Numbered from the stretch's first letter, positions 34,264 through 43,747 are shown. The stretch: 64,000 nucleotides of DNA from Blautia hydrogenotrophica DSM 10507 (GCF_034356035.1 NZ_CP136423.1:1054001-1118000); one strand, 5' to 3'. The notes: generated by a model not told the origin, from the sequence alone. Numbers and translations: made by a program.

Positions 34264-35628
34264 ATGAGGAGAAGAATTTGTGTGATACTGGCGGTGGCGA
34301 TTCTGGCTGTTGGGGCGGGAACAGGATACCATCAGTATCAGATAAGAGAAGAAGCACGAATACAAAAAGAAGAAGCGAGGAAGCGGGAGGAAGAGTTACA
34401 ACATCAGAGAAAGCAAAGGACAAAGGAGGCGCAGGCGGTCTTGGACCGGCTGCGTCAAGCCAGTTCAGACGAACGGCTGTGCGAGGATATGCAGAGCGTA
34501 TGGACGGCGGCGAATCTGGCAATTTTAGAGATTCAAGAGTTTCAGGAGAAATACCGGGAAGACGAAGAAGAGCTTATAGCCGACGCGAATGGGATTCTAA
34601 AAGAGGCGAAGGAGAGGGCAGATTCTCTGCTTAGGATGCGTAACATAGAAGAGAAAATCCAGGTTCTCTATGATAGAAAGAATGGTACAGTAGCTATGGA
34701 TACGGGAAAGAACAGTCAGATTTTTCGGAAAGTGCAGCAGGAGCTTTGGAAGATACCCAAGGATTATCCCAAAAAGAGGGCAGAGTATGACCAGGTGATT
34801 GAACGGATTTCCAAGGAGTGGAATTATGTCAATGATGACTGGAATTATGAGACTGGTACTTTGAAAATATCGGTGGAACCGGTGGAGACAGACTATACGC
34901 ATTACTGGATATGCCATGTACAGACCTTCAGCACAGACCAGCTCTGTTCTGCTCTGTGTGGCGGAACCTATGGAAATCCCAGGAGAACAGTTTCTCAGGA
35001 GTTGGCAGACCACAATGGAGTACTGGGAATCAATGGAAGCGGTTTTTCTTACAGCAGTGGGATTCCGGCACCTGGGAAAAGTATGATTAAAGACCGAACG
35101 GTCTATGAGGATGTCTACTCCAATGGAAATATTATGTGTGTGACCGGAGAAGGAGGAATGTTCACGGCTCCCGCCGGGATGACAGTTCAGGAGATGTTAC
35201 AAAGAGACGTGAAGGATACCTATTGCTTTGGTCCTACCTTAGTGGAAAATGGGGAAGCTTTTGAGATCTCTGAACAGTTTCAGCAGACCTACCGGTATCA
35301 GAGGACTGCTGTTGGGATGATCAGCCCGGGAGATTATTATCTCGTGATTGTGGACGGAAAAGGAGTGGGCGGCTCCCAGGGAATGACTTATGAAGAGTTA
35401 CAGCAGGTTTTTTTGGATCTGGACTGTGAATACGCCTATAACCTGGACGGTGGTGGTTCCACGACCTTGGTCTTCAAGGGAAGAGTCATCAATTCCCTTA
35501 CAGATGGGAAAGAGAGACCCTGCGGGGATATTCTGTATTTTATTGATGTGGGAGATGGGGCGGAAGGAGACGAGATTGTGATTCATGAGGATGAGGCGAT
35601 GATACGGCCTCCCAAAAGAAATTCGTGA
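34264..35628 (+). CDS. Membrane-anchored phosphodiester glycosidase family protein (NAGPA domain)
   Basis: Exported protein of 454 residues. An N-terminal hydrophobic anchor (residues 4-22) is followed by a charged coiled-coil stretch of Glu, Lys, Arg and Gln to about residue 150, then a C-terminal NAGPA domain. Its hallmarks are HNGVLGINGSGF, CFGPTLVENGE and the final NLDGGGSTTLVF. Such domains cleave GlcNAc-phosphodiesters or process exopolysaccharide. The start ATG 34264 follows GAGAGGG closely. The region 34156-34263 holds no gene. Confidence 0.85.
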   Translation: MRRRICVILAVAILAVGAGTGYHQYQIREEARIQKEEARKREEELQHQRKQRTKEAQAVLDRLRQASSDERLCEDMQSVWTAANLAILEIQEFQEKYREDEEELIADANGILKEAKERADSLLRMRNIEEKIQVLYDRKNGTVAMDTGKNSQIFRKVQQELWKIPKDYPKKRAEYDQVIERISKEWNYVNDDWNYETGTLKISVEPVETDYTHYWICHVQTFSTDQLCSALCGGTYGNPRRTVSQELADHNGVLGINGSGFSYSSGIPAPGKSMIKDRTVYEDVYSNGNIMCVTGEGGMFTAPAGMTVQEMLQRDVKDTYCFGPTLVENGEAFEISEQFQQTYRYQRTAVGMISPGDYYLVIVDGKGVGGSQGMTYEELQQVFLDLDCEYAYNLDGGGSTTLVFKGRVINSLTDGKERPCGDILYFIDVGDGAEGDEIVIHEDEAMIRPPKRNS

Positions 35629-35687
35629 GAAGCGCATCTGACCTTATAAAATAGTACAAAACTGGATATTTTTATAATATCAGATTG

Positions 35688-35696
35688 TGCTATAAT
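35688..35696 (+). promoter_or_regulatory. Extended -10 promoter candidate for the ECF S-component gene
   Basis: TG-C-TATAAT at 35688-35696 forms an extended -10. The -35 region is A/T-rich and weak. The 50-base leader does not look like a TPP riboswitch. Confidence 0.55.
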
Positions 35697-35746
35697 GAGT
35701 GAAAACTCAGGTTCCGCACGCGGAGGGCTTGAAGGGAGGAAAAAAG

Positions 35747-36286
35747 ATGCAGGAGACTTTGAAACGGACACCAGAGAAAAAAGTGACATCACAGGTATAT
35801 TTTTTGACGGTCACAGCTGTGCTCACAGCGTTGACCTATATTTTTACGGCGTTTATCAATGTGCGCCTTCCCATAGCGGCCAACGGAGGACTGGTTCATT
35901 TGGGAAATGTACCATTGTTTTTGGCAGCGATGATCTGTGGACGAAAGACTGGGATGATTGCCGGCGGCATAGGAATGGGGCTGTTTGATCTGATGTCGGG
36001 CTGGACGATGTGGGCACCATTTACTCTGGTCATTGTAGGTGTTATGGGTTACGTGATGGGAGCCATGACGGAGAGACACCGCACTTTTCGTTGGAGAGCT
36101 TTGGCAATTCTCGTGGTCTGTGTGATTAAGATTGTGGGATATTACTTGGCCGAAGTACTTTTGTACGGCAATTGGGCGGCACCACTTTCCTCGATTCCCG
36201 GGAACTTCGTGCAGATTGCGGTGGCGGCTGTGTTGGTTCTTCCAATTGTAGGAAGGTTGGACTTGATTGTAAAAAAACTGATGTGA
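35747..36286 (+). CDS. ECF transporter S component (COG4720-like)
   Basis: Membrane protein of 179 residues with about five or six helices, similar to small S components for vitamin uptake. Recognised segments are AFINVRLPIAANGGLVH, LGNVPLFLAAMICGRKTG and FDLMSGWTMWAPFTL. GAAGGGAGG lies seven bases ahead of ATG 35747; an in-frame ATG at 35699 has no such site and would add an unlikely polar extension. The ECF ATPase and T components are not in this window and are probably shared. The next gene is a PLP enzyme, so a B6 vitamer is a possible substrate. Confidence 0.75.
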   Translation: MQETLKRTPEKKVTSQVYFLTVTAVLTALTYIFTAFINVRLPIAANGGLVHLGNVPLFLAAMICGRKTGMIAGGIGMGLFDLMSGWTMWAPFTLVIVGVMGYVMGAMTERHRTFRWRALAILVVCVIKIVGYYLAEVLLYGNWAAPLSSIPGNFVQIAVAAVLVLPIVGRLDLIVKKLM

Positions 36287-36298
36287 GGAGGAAGTTAG

Positions 36299-37435
36299 AT
36301 GTACAAGATTATGACACCTGGGCCGACGCAGGTGAGAGAAAGTGTGAGAAAAGCAAGAAGTCTGGAATGTCCCAACTCTGATTTGGACCCAGCATTTTTT
36401 GACTATTATAAGCAAACCTGTGAGTTGATCAGCAGTCTTTTGCATACCAGCGAGGAGACACTGATTTTAAGCGGAGAAGGAATTTTAGGATTAGAGGCGG
36501 CCTGCGCATCCATGACGGAGCCGGGGGATCGGGTATTGGTGCTGGACAATGGAATCTATGGAAAGGGATTCGCGGATTTCGTGAGTATGTACGGCGGTAT
36601 TCCGGTGCTCTATACTAGAGATTATCTTGAGACTCTGGATGTAAAAGAACTGGAAGAATATCTGGAGAAGGATCATGACTTTAAATATGCGACAGTGGTG
36701 CATTGTGATACTCCCAGCGGTATGCTGAACGATATTCGAAGTATCTGTCCTCTTCTGAAAAAATATGGAATTTTGACCGTAGTGGACTCTGTGGCTGGGA
36801 TGTTCGGCAATGAAGTCTATGCCGAAGAAAGTCAGGTGGACATTCTCTGTGGTGGTTCACAAAAAGCAGTTTCCGCGCCTCCTGGACTTACCTTTGTGAC
36901 TGTCAGTGAGGATGCGAAAAAGGCTATGGCAGAAAGAAAGACTCCGGTCGCATCTTTTTACGCAAATCTGCGAATCTTCGAAGGGTATTATGAGAAACAG
37001 TGGTTCCCGTATACGATGCCATCCAGTGACATTTATGGCCTGCACCAAGCAATGGAAGATATTCGGAATGATAAAGATCTCTACAGACGTCATGAGAGAA
37101 TTGGAAAGGCTGTGAGGAAGGCATTGAGAGAGTCTGGCCTGGGGCTGCATTTGAAAAGCGGCTACTCCAATACGGTCTCGGTGTTTGACGTGCCAAAGGA
37201 CGTGACGGCATCACAGATTTTGAATAAGGTGCTGGAGGATTCGGGTATCCTGCTTGCAGGTTCTTTCGATGTTTTGGAGGGAAAAGTGATTCGAATCGGA
37301 CATATGGGGGCCAATGCCACCTATGAAAATGTCAAGGAGACCATGGAAGCTCTGGACTGTGCGATGAGAGGCCTTCAGGTTCCTTTGAGTGCGTCCTTGG
37401 CGGAGGTATTTGAAAGAGAATACGCTTCTAAATGA
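36299..37435 (+). CDS. Class V PLP aminotransferase (alanine-glyoxylate type)
   Basis: PLP enzyme of 378 residues. The N-terminal MTPGPTQV, the ring-contacting Asp in VVDSVAGMFG and the Schiff-base Lys in GGSQKAVSAPPGL fit the alanine-glyoxylate/serine-pyruvate aminotransferase family. GAGGAGG stands ahead of the ATG. It follows the S-component gene by 12 bases, implying one transcript. Substrates could be glyoxylate, pyruvate or phosphonopyruvate-type acids; no further pathway gene is adjacent. Confidence 0.82.
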   Translation: MYKIMTPGPTQVRESVRKARSLECPNSDLDPAFFDYYKQTCELISSLLHTSEETLILSGEGILGLEAACASMTEPGDRVLVLDNGIYGKGFADFVSMYGGIPVLYTRDYLETLDVKELEEYLEKDHDFKYATVVHCDTPSGMLNDIRSICPLLKKYGILTVVDSVAGMFGNEVYAEESQVDILCGGSQKAVSAPPGLTFVTVSEDAKKAMAERKTPVASFYANLRIFEGYYEKQWFPYTMPSSDIYGLHQAMEDIRNDKDLYRRHERIGKAVRKALRESGLGLHLKSGYSNTVSVFDVPKDVTASQILNKVLEDSGILLAGSFDVLEGKVIRIGHMGANATYENVKETMEALDCAMRGLQVPLSASLAEVFEREYASK

Positions 37436-37505
37436 GAGTGAAAAGGAATAGATTGTCTAAATAAAGTTATCTTGTCTGTTCTAATTTATAAAACTTTTAC
37501 ATAGT

Positions 37506-37565
37506 ATCTCTTGAAAAAGAGATGCAAATCCCGTATAACTGAGAGTAGATGCAGGGGAGTGCATC
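37506..37565 (+). other. Hairpins in the methylglyoxal synthase leader
   Basis: ATCTCTT-GAAA-AAGAGAT (37506-37523) and GATGCA-GGGGAG-TGCATC (37548-37565) are two small hairpins ahead of mgsA. Neither has a T-run. They may shape the leader but match no riboswitch I know. Confidence 0.35.
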
Positions 37566-37596
37566 AAAAATCGAATGGGAATAAGGAGGATTGAGT

Positions 37597-38082
37597 ATGG
37601 AACAAAATTTGGACAATAAATATATCACATTCACAATAGGAAAGCAAAAAAGGATTGCGCTGATCGCTCACGACGGAAAGAAATCTGAGCTGATTGAGTG
37701 GTGTGCCCAGCACAAGGAAATTCTTCAGAGGCATTTTCTATGTGGGACGGGGACGACAGCTAGACTGATCAGTGAGCATACTGGACTTCCAGTCAAAGGG
37801 TATAACAGTGGTCCTCTGGGCGGTGACCAACAGATTGGAGCTAAGATCGTGGAGGGCGGCATCGACTTCGTTATCTTTTTTTCAGACCCATTAGAGGCAC
37901 AGCCCCATGACCCGGATGTGAAGGCTCTGCTTCGCATCGCCCAGGTCTATGACATTCCCATAGCCAACAACAAGGCTACAGCGGACTTCATGGTCACTTC
38001 GAAGTTCATGGATGAGGAATATCAGCACAACGTGCTGAATTTCAAACAAAATATCGCCAATCGGGTGGAAGCAATGAAGTAA
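37597..38082 (+). CDS. mgsA: Methylglyoxal synthase
   Basis: Enzyme of 161 residues that converts dihydroxyacetone phosphate to methylglyoxal and phosphate, bypassing lower glycolysis when phosphate is scarce. The recognised motifs are ALIAHDGKK, the phosphate-binding GTGTTARLI, and [12 protein letters not shown] with the catalytic Asp, followed by [26 protein letters not shown] stands six bases ahead of ATG 37597; an in-frame TTG at 37591 abuts the site and is rejected. A terminator follows, so it is probably transcribed alone. Confidence 0.95.
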   Translation: MEQNLDNKYITFTIGKQKRIALIAHDGKKSELIEWCAQHKEILQRHFLCGTGTTARLISEHTGLPVKGYNSGPLGGDQQIGAKIVEGGIDFVIFFSDPLEAQPHDPDVKALLRIAQVYDIPIANNKATADFMVTSKFMDEEYQHNVLNFKQNIANRVEAMK

Positions 38083-38098
38083 AAACCCGGGAATTTAT

Positions 38099-38149
38099 AA
38101 AGGCTGCCAAGCTGTTTCCGTCAGGGACAGCGCGGCAGCCTTTGCCTTT
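38099..38149 (+). terminator. Rho-independent terminator after mgsA
   Basis: AAAGGCTGCC pairs with GGCAGCCTTT around an inner GCTGT/ACAGC hairpin and is followed by GCCTTT. Strong stem, modest T-run. Confidence 0.8.
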
Positions 38150-38252
38150 ACAAGTAAGAAACAGATATAGTATCATGAAAGCAAAGATCAGCGGAAATAT
38201 TGTCTGCCGAAGGGTTTCGGCGGCAAAGGGTCAATGGAAAGAGGTTATGATT

Positions 38253-39446
38253 ATGAAAAAAGCTTACAGACGAATTTTTACGATTGTGCTGGACTCTTTC
38301 GGCGTGGGGGCGATGGAGGATTCCCCGCAGTTCGGAGATGTGGGTGTGGATACTCTGGGGCATATCTCTGAGTCGGTGGAGGAGTTTAAGATTCCGAATC
38401 TGCAAAAGCTGGGACTCGCAAATCTGCATCCAATCCGACAGGTAAAGAGTGTGGAAAAGCCCTTGGGGTACTATGGAAAGCTCAGAGAGGCCAGTAGAGG
38501 AAAAGACACTATGACTGGACACTGGGAGATGATGGGGCTTTGGACAAAGAAGGCATTTCGAACCTTTACAGAGCATGGATTTCCGCCGGAACTGATTCAG
38601 GAGCTTTCTAGAAGGACGGGAAGGGTAATTATTGGAAATAAAAGCGCAAGCGGTACTCAAATCATCGAAGAGCTGGGGGAAGAGGAGATCGCTACGGGAC
38701 ATCTGATCGTCTACACTTCTGCGGATTCTGTGATGCAGATCTGCGGAAATGAGGAGACGATGGGTCTGGAAAACCTGTATCGTTACTGTGAGATTGCCAG
38801 AGAGCTGACTATGAAAGATGAGTGGAAGGTAGGCAGAGTGATTGCCAGACCTTATGTGGGAAAGAAAAAAGGAGAGTTTAGACGGACGGCGAACCGCCAT
38901 GACTATGCTTTGAAGCCATTTGGAAAGACGGTCTTGGATACTTTGAAGGAGGCGGGATATGATGTGATTTCTGTGGGAAAGATCTACGATATTTTCAGCG
39001 GTGAGGGAATTACAGAATTCCAGAAATCCCAATCCTCAGTTCAGGGAATGGATCAGACCATTGAACTTGCAGGGAGAGATTTTCACGGCCTGTGTTTTGT
39101 AAATCTGGTGGATTTTGATGTGCTCTGGGGGCACCGAAGAGACCCTGTGGGCTACGCCCGGGAGTTGGAACGTTTTGACGTGAAATTAGGGGAGCTGATG
39201 CAGGTTTTGAGAGAAGATGACCTTCTGATTCTGACCGCAGACCACGGCAATGACCCCACTTATTCTGGTACAGATCATACCCGTGAGAAGGTGCCGTTTT
39301 TAGCCTGGTCTCCTTCCATGAGAGGGGGAGAAAAGCTGGCGGAGAGTGAGAATTTCGCGGTGATAGGAGCGACGATAGCAGAGAATTTTCAGGTGGAAAT
39401 GCCTGAGGGTACCATTGGAACTTCAATTCTAAATAAGCTGAAATGA
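38253..39446 (+). CDS. deoB: Phosphopentomutase
   Basis: Enzyme of 397 residues that interconverts (deoxy)ribose 1- and 5-phosphates in nucleoside salvage. Manganese-ligand motifs are [24 protein letters not shown] and [19 protein letters not shown] chose ATG 38253 with AAAGAGG eight bases ahead; the ATG at 38247 is too close. The frame is open upstream to 38142 inside the mgsA terminator region, which is not coding. deoC follows after 12 bases. Confidence 0.95.
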   Translation: MKKAYRRIFTIVLDSFGVGAMEDSPQFGDVGVDTLGHISESVEEFKIPNLQKLGLANLHPIRQVKSVEKPLGYYGKLREASRGKDTMTGHWEMMGLWTKKAFRTFTEHGFPPELIQELSRRTGRVIIGNKSASGTQIIEELGEEEIATGHLIVYTSADSVMQICGNEETMGLENLYRYCEIARELTMKDEWKVGRVIARPYVGKKKGEFRRTANRHDYALKPFGKTVLDTLKEAGYDVISVGKIYDIFSGEGITEFQKSQSSVQGMDQTIELAGRDFHGLCFVNLVDFDVLWGHRRDPVGYARELERFDVKLGELMQVLREDDLLILTADHGNDPTYSGTDHTREKVPFLAWSPSMRGGEKLAESENFAVIGATIAENFQVEMPEGTIGTSILNKLK

Positions 39447-39458
39447 GAGGGAAGACAC

Positions 39459-40106
39459 ATGGAGAAAAGAGAAATTTTAAAAAGATTGGACCACACTTTG
39501 CTGAAACAGACTGCGACCTGGGAACAGATACGAAAGCTTTGTGACGAAGGGTTAAAATATCAGACGGCTTCTGTGTGTATTCCGCCTTGTTTTGTAAGAC
39601 GGGCAAAGGAGTATGTGGGGGACCATCTGGCAATCTGTACGGTGATCGGTTTTCCAAATGGGAATACCACGACGCAGGCAAAGGAAGCGGAGGCCAAGGA
39701 AGTTCTGGAAGCTGGTGCGGATGAGATTGATATGGTGATCAACGTGGGAATGGTAAAGGAAGGAGACTATGGGGCGGTTCAGCAGGAGATTGAGACACTT
39801 CGCAAAATCAGTCAGGGAAAAGTTTTGAAGGTGATTATCGAGACCTGTCTGCTGACAGAGGAGGAGAAAATGAAACTCTGCCAGGTGGTGACAGAATCAG
39901 GAGCGGATTATATCAAAACTTCCACTGGATTTGCAGGTGGAGGTGCGACATTTGAAGACGTGGCTTTATTAAGGCGTTGTGTGGGAGCAAATATCAAGGT
40001 GAAAGCTGCCGGTGGAATCTCTAGTGTGGACGATGCGCAGGAGTTTCTTCGTCTAGGGGCGGACCGTCTGGGAACCAGCCGATTGATTCATTTGTTAGAA
40101 GAATAG
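39459..40106 (+). CDS. deoC: Deoxyribose-phosphate aldolase
   Basis: Class I aldolase of 215 residues splitting deoxyribose 5-phosphate into acetaldehyde and glyceraldehyde 3-phosphate. LDHTLLKQTAT, EIDMVINVGM, and the Schiff-base Lys in YIKTSTGFAGGGAT are visible, followed by VKAAGGISS. It works directly after deoB in the same pathway. GAGAGG precedes the ATG. Confidence 0.95.
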   Translation: MEKREILKRLDHTLLKQTATWEQIRKLCDEGLKYQTASVCIPPCFVRRAKEYVGDHLAICTVIGFPNGNTTTQAKEAEAKEVLEAGADEIDMVINVGMVKEGDYGAVQQEIETLRKISQGKVLKVIIETCLLTEEEKMKLCQVVTESGADYIKTSTGFAGGGATFEDVALLRRCVGANIKVKAAGGISSVDDAQEFLRLGADRLGTSRLIHLLEE

Positions 40107-40136
40107 GAAGAAGAAAAGTGCGAGAGGAGGATAGAG

Positions 40137-40808
40137 ATGAAAGAATTCTGGATTGTACAGGGAATGTATCTATTACGTCTGCTATTGGCAGCATTTTGTG
40201 GGATTTTCATCGGCTATGAACGGGACAATCGAATGAAAATGGCAGGAATTCGAACTCACTCCATCGTTGCTCTCGCGGCAGCTTTGATGATGGTGGTGTC
40301 TAAATATGGATTTTCGGATGTTCTCGCAAGAAATGTGAATTTAGACCCTTCCCGTGTGGGAGCGAGTGTGATTACGGCTGTCAGTTTTCTAGGTGCCGGT
40401 GTAATTTTTACCAGAAAACAGAATGTGAAAGGGCTGACGACAGCGGCAGGGCTGTGGGCCACGGTGGGAATCGGTCTGGCCGTGGGTGCCGGTATGTATG
40501 TGGCGGGAATCGTAACCACTGTATTGGTGATTTTGTTGCAGCTTCTCTCTCACAAAAATGTTCCGTTTGCCAAGTCTGCCTCTGTGGAGGAGATTGTCAT
40601 CCGAATCGGCCAGGAACAGGATTTGACCAGATTTCTGGACAGAGTCTTTCAGGCGAAAAAAATAGAGATTGTCTCTGTGCATGTGACACGGGAGAGTGAA
40701 GGCTGCTTGAGGGTTAAGTTAGCAGTTTCGTTTCCGAAAGAGTATCGGTTGGAAGATTTGTTTAGGCTGATGCAGGAGGAACCGGAAATAGAATCCATTG
40801 ATATTTAA
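40137..40808 (+). CDS. MgtC/SapB family membrane protein
   Basis: Membrane protein of 223 residues. An N-terminal MgtC domain with four to five helices holds GIFIGYERDNRMKMAGIRTH and VSFLGAGVIFTRK; a C-terminal soluble ACT-like domain covers about residues 150-223. GAGAGGA stands ahead of the ATG. MgtC proteins act in Mg2+ homeostasis or as partners of other transporters; the role here is unknown. It probably shares the deo transcript, 30 bases after deoC. Confidence 0.85.
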   Translation: MKEFWIVQGMYLLRLLLAAFCGIFIGYERDNRMKMAGIRTHSIVALAAALMMVVSKYGFSDVLARNVNLDPSRVGASVITAVSFLGAGVIFTRKQNVKGLTTAAGLWATVGIGLAVGAGMYVAGIVTTVLVILLQLLSHKNVPFAKSASVEEIVIRIGQEQDLTRFLDRVFQAKKIEIVSVHVTRESEGCLRVKLAVSFPKEYRLEDLFRLMQEEPEIESIDI

Positions 40809-40811
40809 AGA

Positions 40812-40855
40812 AAAAGCCCTGCCGTTTCCGGTGAAGGAAAGACGGTAGGGCTTTT
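40812..40855. terminator. Terminator between deo/mgtC genes and pab operon (probably bidirectional)
   Basis: AAAAGCCCTGCCGT pairs with ACGGTAGGGCTTTT with one mismatch. T-runs exist on both strands, so it can serve the convergent pabC gene too. Confidence 0.8.
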
Positions 40856-40860
40856 GTCTT

Positions 40861-40926
40861 GTGTTATAAAATTGTACTTTGGTGCGCAAAGTGAGCTGTG
40901 CCCTCAAAAATTGAGGGGATTGGGGA
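40861..40926. repeat. Short copy of the dispersed hairpin repeat
   Basis: GTGTTATAA, then GGTGCGCAAAGTG, then CCCTCAAAAATTGAGGGG and GGGGAGTTGAAG. These are the ends of the 8770 and 43984 copies without the central modules. Confidence 0.6.
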
Positions 40927-40954
40927 GTTGAAGCTGGCTGTGGGATCGCGGCAG

Positions 40955-41701
40955 CTAGATGAGATGATTTAAATATTCTTCATACTCTTTCCTGAGCTTG
41001 TCTGTGAGTGCGTGCTCGGACAGAGGCGTTTGGTTCCACACTGAGACTGGCATGATTCCTAGAAGGGAATTGGTCAGGAAGATCTCTTCATAATCGAAAA
41101 CCTGTTCCGGTCGGATGACGGTCTGCGTCACGGGATAGTGTCGGAGTATATAATCGCGAAGAATACCGTTTAGGAGTCCGCATTCAGTCTGCGGAGTGAA
41201 AAGTTTTTCTTTTTTGACAAAGAAAAGATTTGTGGTTGCCCCTTCACAGATCTGCCCTTGGGTATTCAGAAAAATAGGTTCGTCAAAGGCCTCTCGGTGT
41301 GCTCTGCGTTTTTCGAGAATATTATCTCCATAATTGAGAGTTTTGTGGTATGTAAGAGGAGAAGTCTCATTTCTGAGCACGGGGCTTAGCTGGACATGAA
41401 ATCCTCTCTGATACTGGTCTTCTGTGTAAGTGTTTTCTCGGCAGGAGAAAAGCAGATTTCTCTCTGAGACAGAGATCTTTAAAACACCTTTCGGGTAAGG
41501 ACAGCGGGCAGCTTCCTGTGAAAGCCGATTGGCAGTTAAAAGTTCTCCAACTTGTGGGTTTTCGATATGCAGTTTGTCGAGAGAGTGGAACAGACGTTTT
41601 AAGTGTTCCTCTGGAAAGACCGGACGTTGGTTTTTTAAGGCAATTGTCTCGAAGATACCTAATCCGAAGGAGTATCCGTCGTCTAAATTTAGTGTATACA
41701 C
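40955..41701 (-). CDS. pabC: 4-amino-4-deoxychorismate lyase (class IV PLP enzyme)
   Basis: Enzyme of 248 residues that releases pyruvate from aminodeoxychorismate to give p-aminobenzoate. YSFGLGIFETI, the likely Schiff-base Lys in YHKTLNYGDN, EGATTNLFFV and GLLNGILRDYI fit the family. I chose a GTG at 41701 because AAGGGGGA stands ahead of it and it lies 14 bases past the pabB stop; the open frame upstream overlaps pabB by a hundred bases. It follows pabA and pabB in one operon. Confidence 0.85.
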   Translation of the reverse strand: MYTLNLDDGYSFGLGIFETIALKNQRPVFPEEHLKRLFHSLDKLHIENPQVGELLTANRLSQEAARCPYPKGVLKISVSERNLLFSCRENTYTEDQYQRGFHVQLSPVLRNETSPLTYHKTLNYGDNILEKRRAHREAFDEPIFLNTQGQICEGATTNLFFVKKEKLFTPQTECGLLNGILRDYILRHYPVTQTVIRPEQVFDYEEIFLTNSLLGIMPVSVWNQTPLSEHALTDKLRKEYEEYLNHLI

Positions 41702-41714
41702 GTGAAAGTCCCCC

Positions 41715-43076
41715 TTACCGGTCTGACAGCGCTTCCAGCACTGCCTTGGCTTTTTGAAGTGTTTCCTCGTACTCAAATTCCAGGTCAGACTCGCAGGTGA
41801 TGCCGCCACCGACACCTAGATAGTAGGTACCATTTTTGTGAAGGGCTGTACGGATGACAATATTCAGGTCGCAGGAGCCGTCCAAGGACAGATAGCCGAT
41901 GGAGCCTGTATAGAGGTTTCGGCGGTCATTTTCCAGTTCATCAATGATTTCCATAGCGCGGATTTTAGGGGCTCCAGTGATGGAACCTCCGGGAAAAGCT
42001 GCTCGAATTAAATCCATAAGTCCAAGGTTGGGACGTAGTTTTCCCACAATCGTAGACACCAGATGAAAGACTGTGGCATATGCCTCCACGGCAAAGTGCT
42101 CCGTGACTTTGACACTGCCGGGTTCGCAGACGTGGTTAAGGTCGTTACGTTCTAGATCTACGATCATCAAAAGCTCACTGTGATCTTTAGAAGAGTTTTC
42201 CAGCTCTCTGCGTAATGCCTGGTCTTCTTCCGGTGTACTTCCTCTTTTGCGTGTGCCTTTTATCGGACGTGTTTCTACGAGACCATCTCGGACTTGGAGA
42301 AAGCGCTCCGGGGAGGAGCACACGATCTGAAAATCTCCATAGTTAAGATAAGCGCCGAAGGGTGAGGGGTTGTAGGAGCGCAAGTACCGGAAAGCTTCAT
42401 AAGGAGAGAGAGAGCTTTGAACTTGAAGCTGCTGTGTCATGTTGGCGATATAGATATCGCCCTCTGTGATGTAAGAGATCATTCGGTCGACAGCTCTTTT
42501 GTACTCCTCCTTTTGAAAATTCGGATGGTAGGGAGCCACATGGGAATGGCGGCCGCAGCTCGGCATCTCGGGGCAGTTTTGAATCTGAGATACGATCTGC
42601 GAGATGGAAGTCTCCGCTTTTTTCTGTTCTCCGTGGGCGGTAATCCAAAGCTTTTTTTCCAGAGTGTCTTCAATCAGATAATTGTCAAAAAAAGTAAACT
42701 GAGCTTCTGGCATCTGAATCTTTTTGGGATGACGGCTGGAAATCTGTTCAAATTTCCGGCCATAGTCATAGGTCAGATAGCCGACGGCTCCGGCAATCAA
42801 AGGAAGAGAAGTGGGATTCTTTTCCCTATGTTCTCTTAGGTAACGTTCCATCACGGTCTCAAAGCTTTCCTGGCAGGGGAGACCGTTGCAGTAGCAGATG
42901 CCGTCCTCTTCTTTGACAGTCAGGTAAGGATTCAGGCAGATGATAGAGTAACGGCCTAGTTCATTTTGCAGGGAAGAGTCCAGAAAAATGGCCTGTGGAT
43001 TTTGGGCATACAGTTGAAACAGATCAGAAGTCTTCTTATAAAACGGCAGTTCTTGTACCAAAGTTTTCACGGGCAT
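41715..43076 (-). CDS. pabB: Aminodeoxychorismate synthase component I
   Basis: Enzyme of 453 residues that aminates chorismate. The catalytic Lys is in RPIKGTRKRG, which distinguishes PabB from TrpE (PIAGT). Other motifs are LMIVDLERNDLNHVC, FPGGSITGAPK and the C-terminal GVGGGITCESD. GGAGG precedes the ATG at 43076 by only two bases, so a GTG two codons later could be the true start. The start overlaps pabA by 41 bases, implying coupling. With PabA it makes aminodeoxychorismate for folate. Confidence 0.9.
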   Translation of the reverse strand: MPVKTLVQELPFYKKTSDLFQLYAQNPQAIFLDSSLQNELGRYSIICLNPYLTVKEEDGICYCNGLPCQESFETVMERYLREHREKNPTSLPLIAGAVGYLTYDYGRKFEQISSRHPKKIQMPEAQFTFFDNYLIEDTLEKKLWITAHGEQKKAETSISQIVSQIQNCPEMPSCGRHSHVAPYHPNFQKEEYKRAVDRMISYITEGDIYIANMTQQLQVQSSLSPYEAFRYLRSYNPSPFGAYLNYGDFQIVCSSPERFLQVRDGLVETRPIKGTRKRGSTPEEDQALRRELENSSKDHSELLMIVDLERNDLNHVCEPGSVKVTEHFAVEAYATVFHLVSTIVGKLRPNLGLMDLIRAAFPGGSITGAPKIRAMEIIDELENDRRNLYTGSIGYLSLDGSCDLNIVIRTALHKNGTYYLGVGGGITCESDLEFEYEETLQKAKAVLEALSDR

Positions 43077-43665
43077 TCCTCCATTCTTCGCACAGGGTGA
43101 TAAAATTATTTAACAGTTCGTGACCGTATTCCGTCAATACAGCTTCCGGGTGAAACTGCACTCCGTATACAGGAAGAGAGCGATGGCTAAGTGCCATAAT
43201 TGCTCCGTCGTCGCTTTTGGCGTCTACCTCCAGGCAGTCAGGGAGTGATTCTGGACTGACGACCAGAGAGTGATATCGCGTGACTTGAAACTGCTTCGGC
43301 AGCTTTTGAAACAGCCTTTTTTGGCTGGTCTGGATAGGGGTGACTTTGCCGTGCATGGGGCGTTTCCCCTTTACGACTTGAGCTTTCCAGGCATAGCCGA
43401 TGATCTGATGTCCGAGGCAGACTCCCAGAATCGGCACCAGACCGGCCATCTGTTCCAGAACCTCTAGGCACTGCCCACAGTCTCTAGGACTTTTGGGGCC
43501 AGGAGATAAAATGATTCCGTCCAGCTCACCTTGGAGGCAGAGACGTTTCAGGGAGAGGATATCCACGTTGTCATTTCTGATTAAGGAGACTTTCTGCCCT
43601 AATTCTTCTAGATAGACAGCCAGGTTGTGGACAAATGAATCGTAGTTGTCAATCATAACATACAT
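43036..43665 (-). CDS. pabA: Aminodeoxychorismate/anthranilate synthase glutamine amidotransferase
   Basis: Class I glutamine amidotransferase of 209 residues that feeds ammonia to PabB. IDNYDSFVHNLA, the catalytic Cys in LGVCLGHQIIGY and the His-Glu pair in VQFHPEAVLTEYG are visible. I chose ATG 43665, with AAAGGAAAA ahead; the in-frame ATG at 43722 would extend into the leader terminator. In many Firmicutes this subunit serves both PabB and TrpE; neighbours here favour folate. Confidence 0.9.
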   Translation of the reverse strand: MYVMIDNYDSFVHNLAVYLEELGQKVSLIRNDNVDILSLKRLCLQGELDGIILSPGPKSPRDCGQCLEVLEQMAGLVPILGVCLGHQIIGYAWKAQVVKGKRPMHGKVTPIQTSQKRLFQKLPKQFQVTRYHSLVVSPESLPDCLEVDAKSDDGAIMALSHRSLPVYGVQFHPEAVLTEYGHELLNNFITLCEEWRNARENFGTRTAVL

Positions 43666-43692
43666 AACGTTTTCCTTTCTTGGGTAAATAGA

Positions 43693-43747
43693 ATAAAAAA
43701 GCCGAAAAAATATCACGGTCATCGCAGACCACAGATATTTTTCCGGC
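43693..43747 (-). terminator. Terminator hairpin in the pab leader, candidate attenuator
   Basis: On the minus strand GCCGGAAAAATATC (starting 43747) pairs completely, with one G-T pair, with GATATTTTTTCGGC (ending 43701), and six T follow (43695-43700). A GGTC/GACC stem lies inside the loop. It sits 28 bases before the pabA start, and no minus-strand gene lies upstream, so it is in the pab 5' leader. Confidence 0.75.

Noticed and set aside
34179..34634. Plus-strand open frame overlapping the start of the phosphodiester glycosidase gene
   Set aside because: Gly/Arg-rich shadow in another frame, with no homology and no ribosome binding site.
35690..35746. TPP or other vitamin riboswitch before the ECF S component
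   Set aside because: The leader is about 50 bases and has none of the conserved THI-box or RFN segments.
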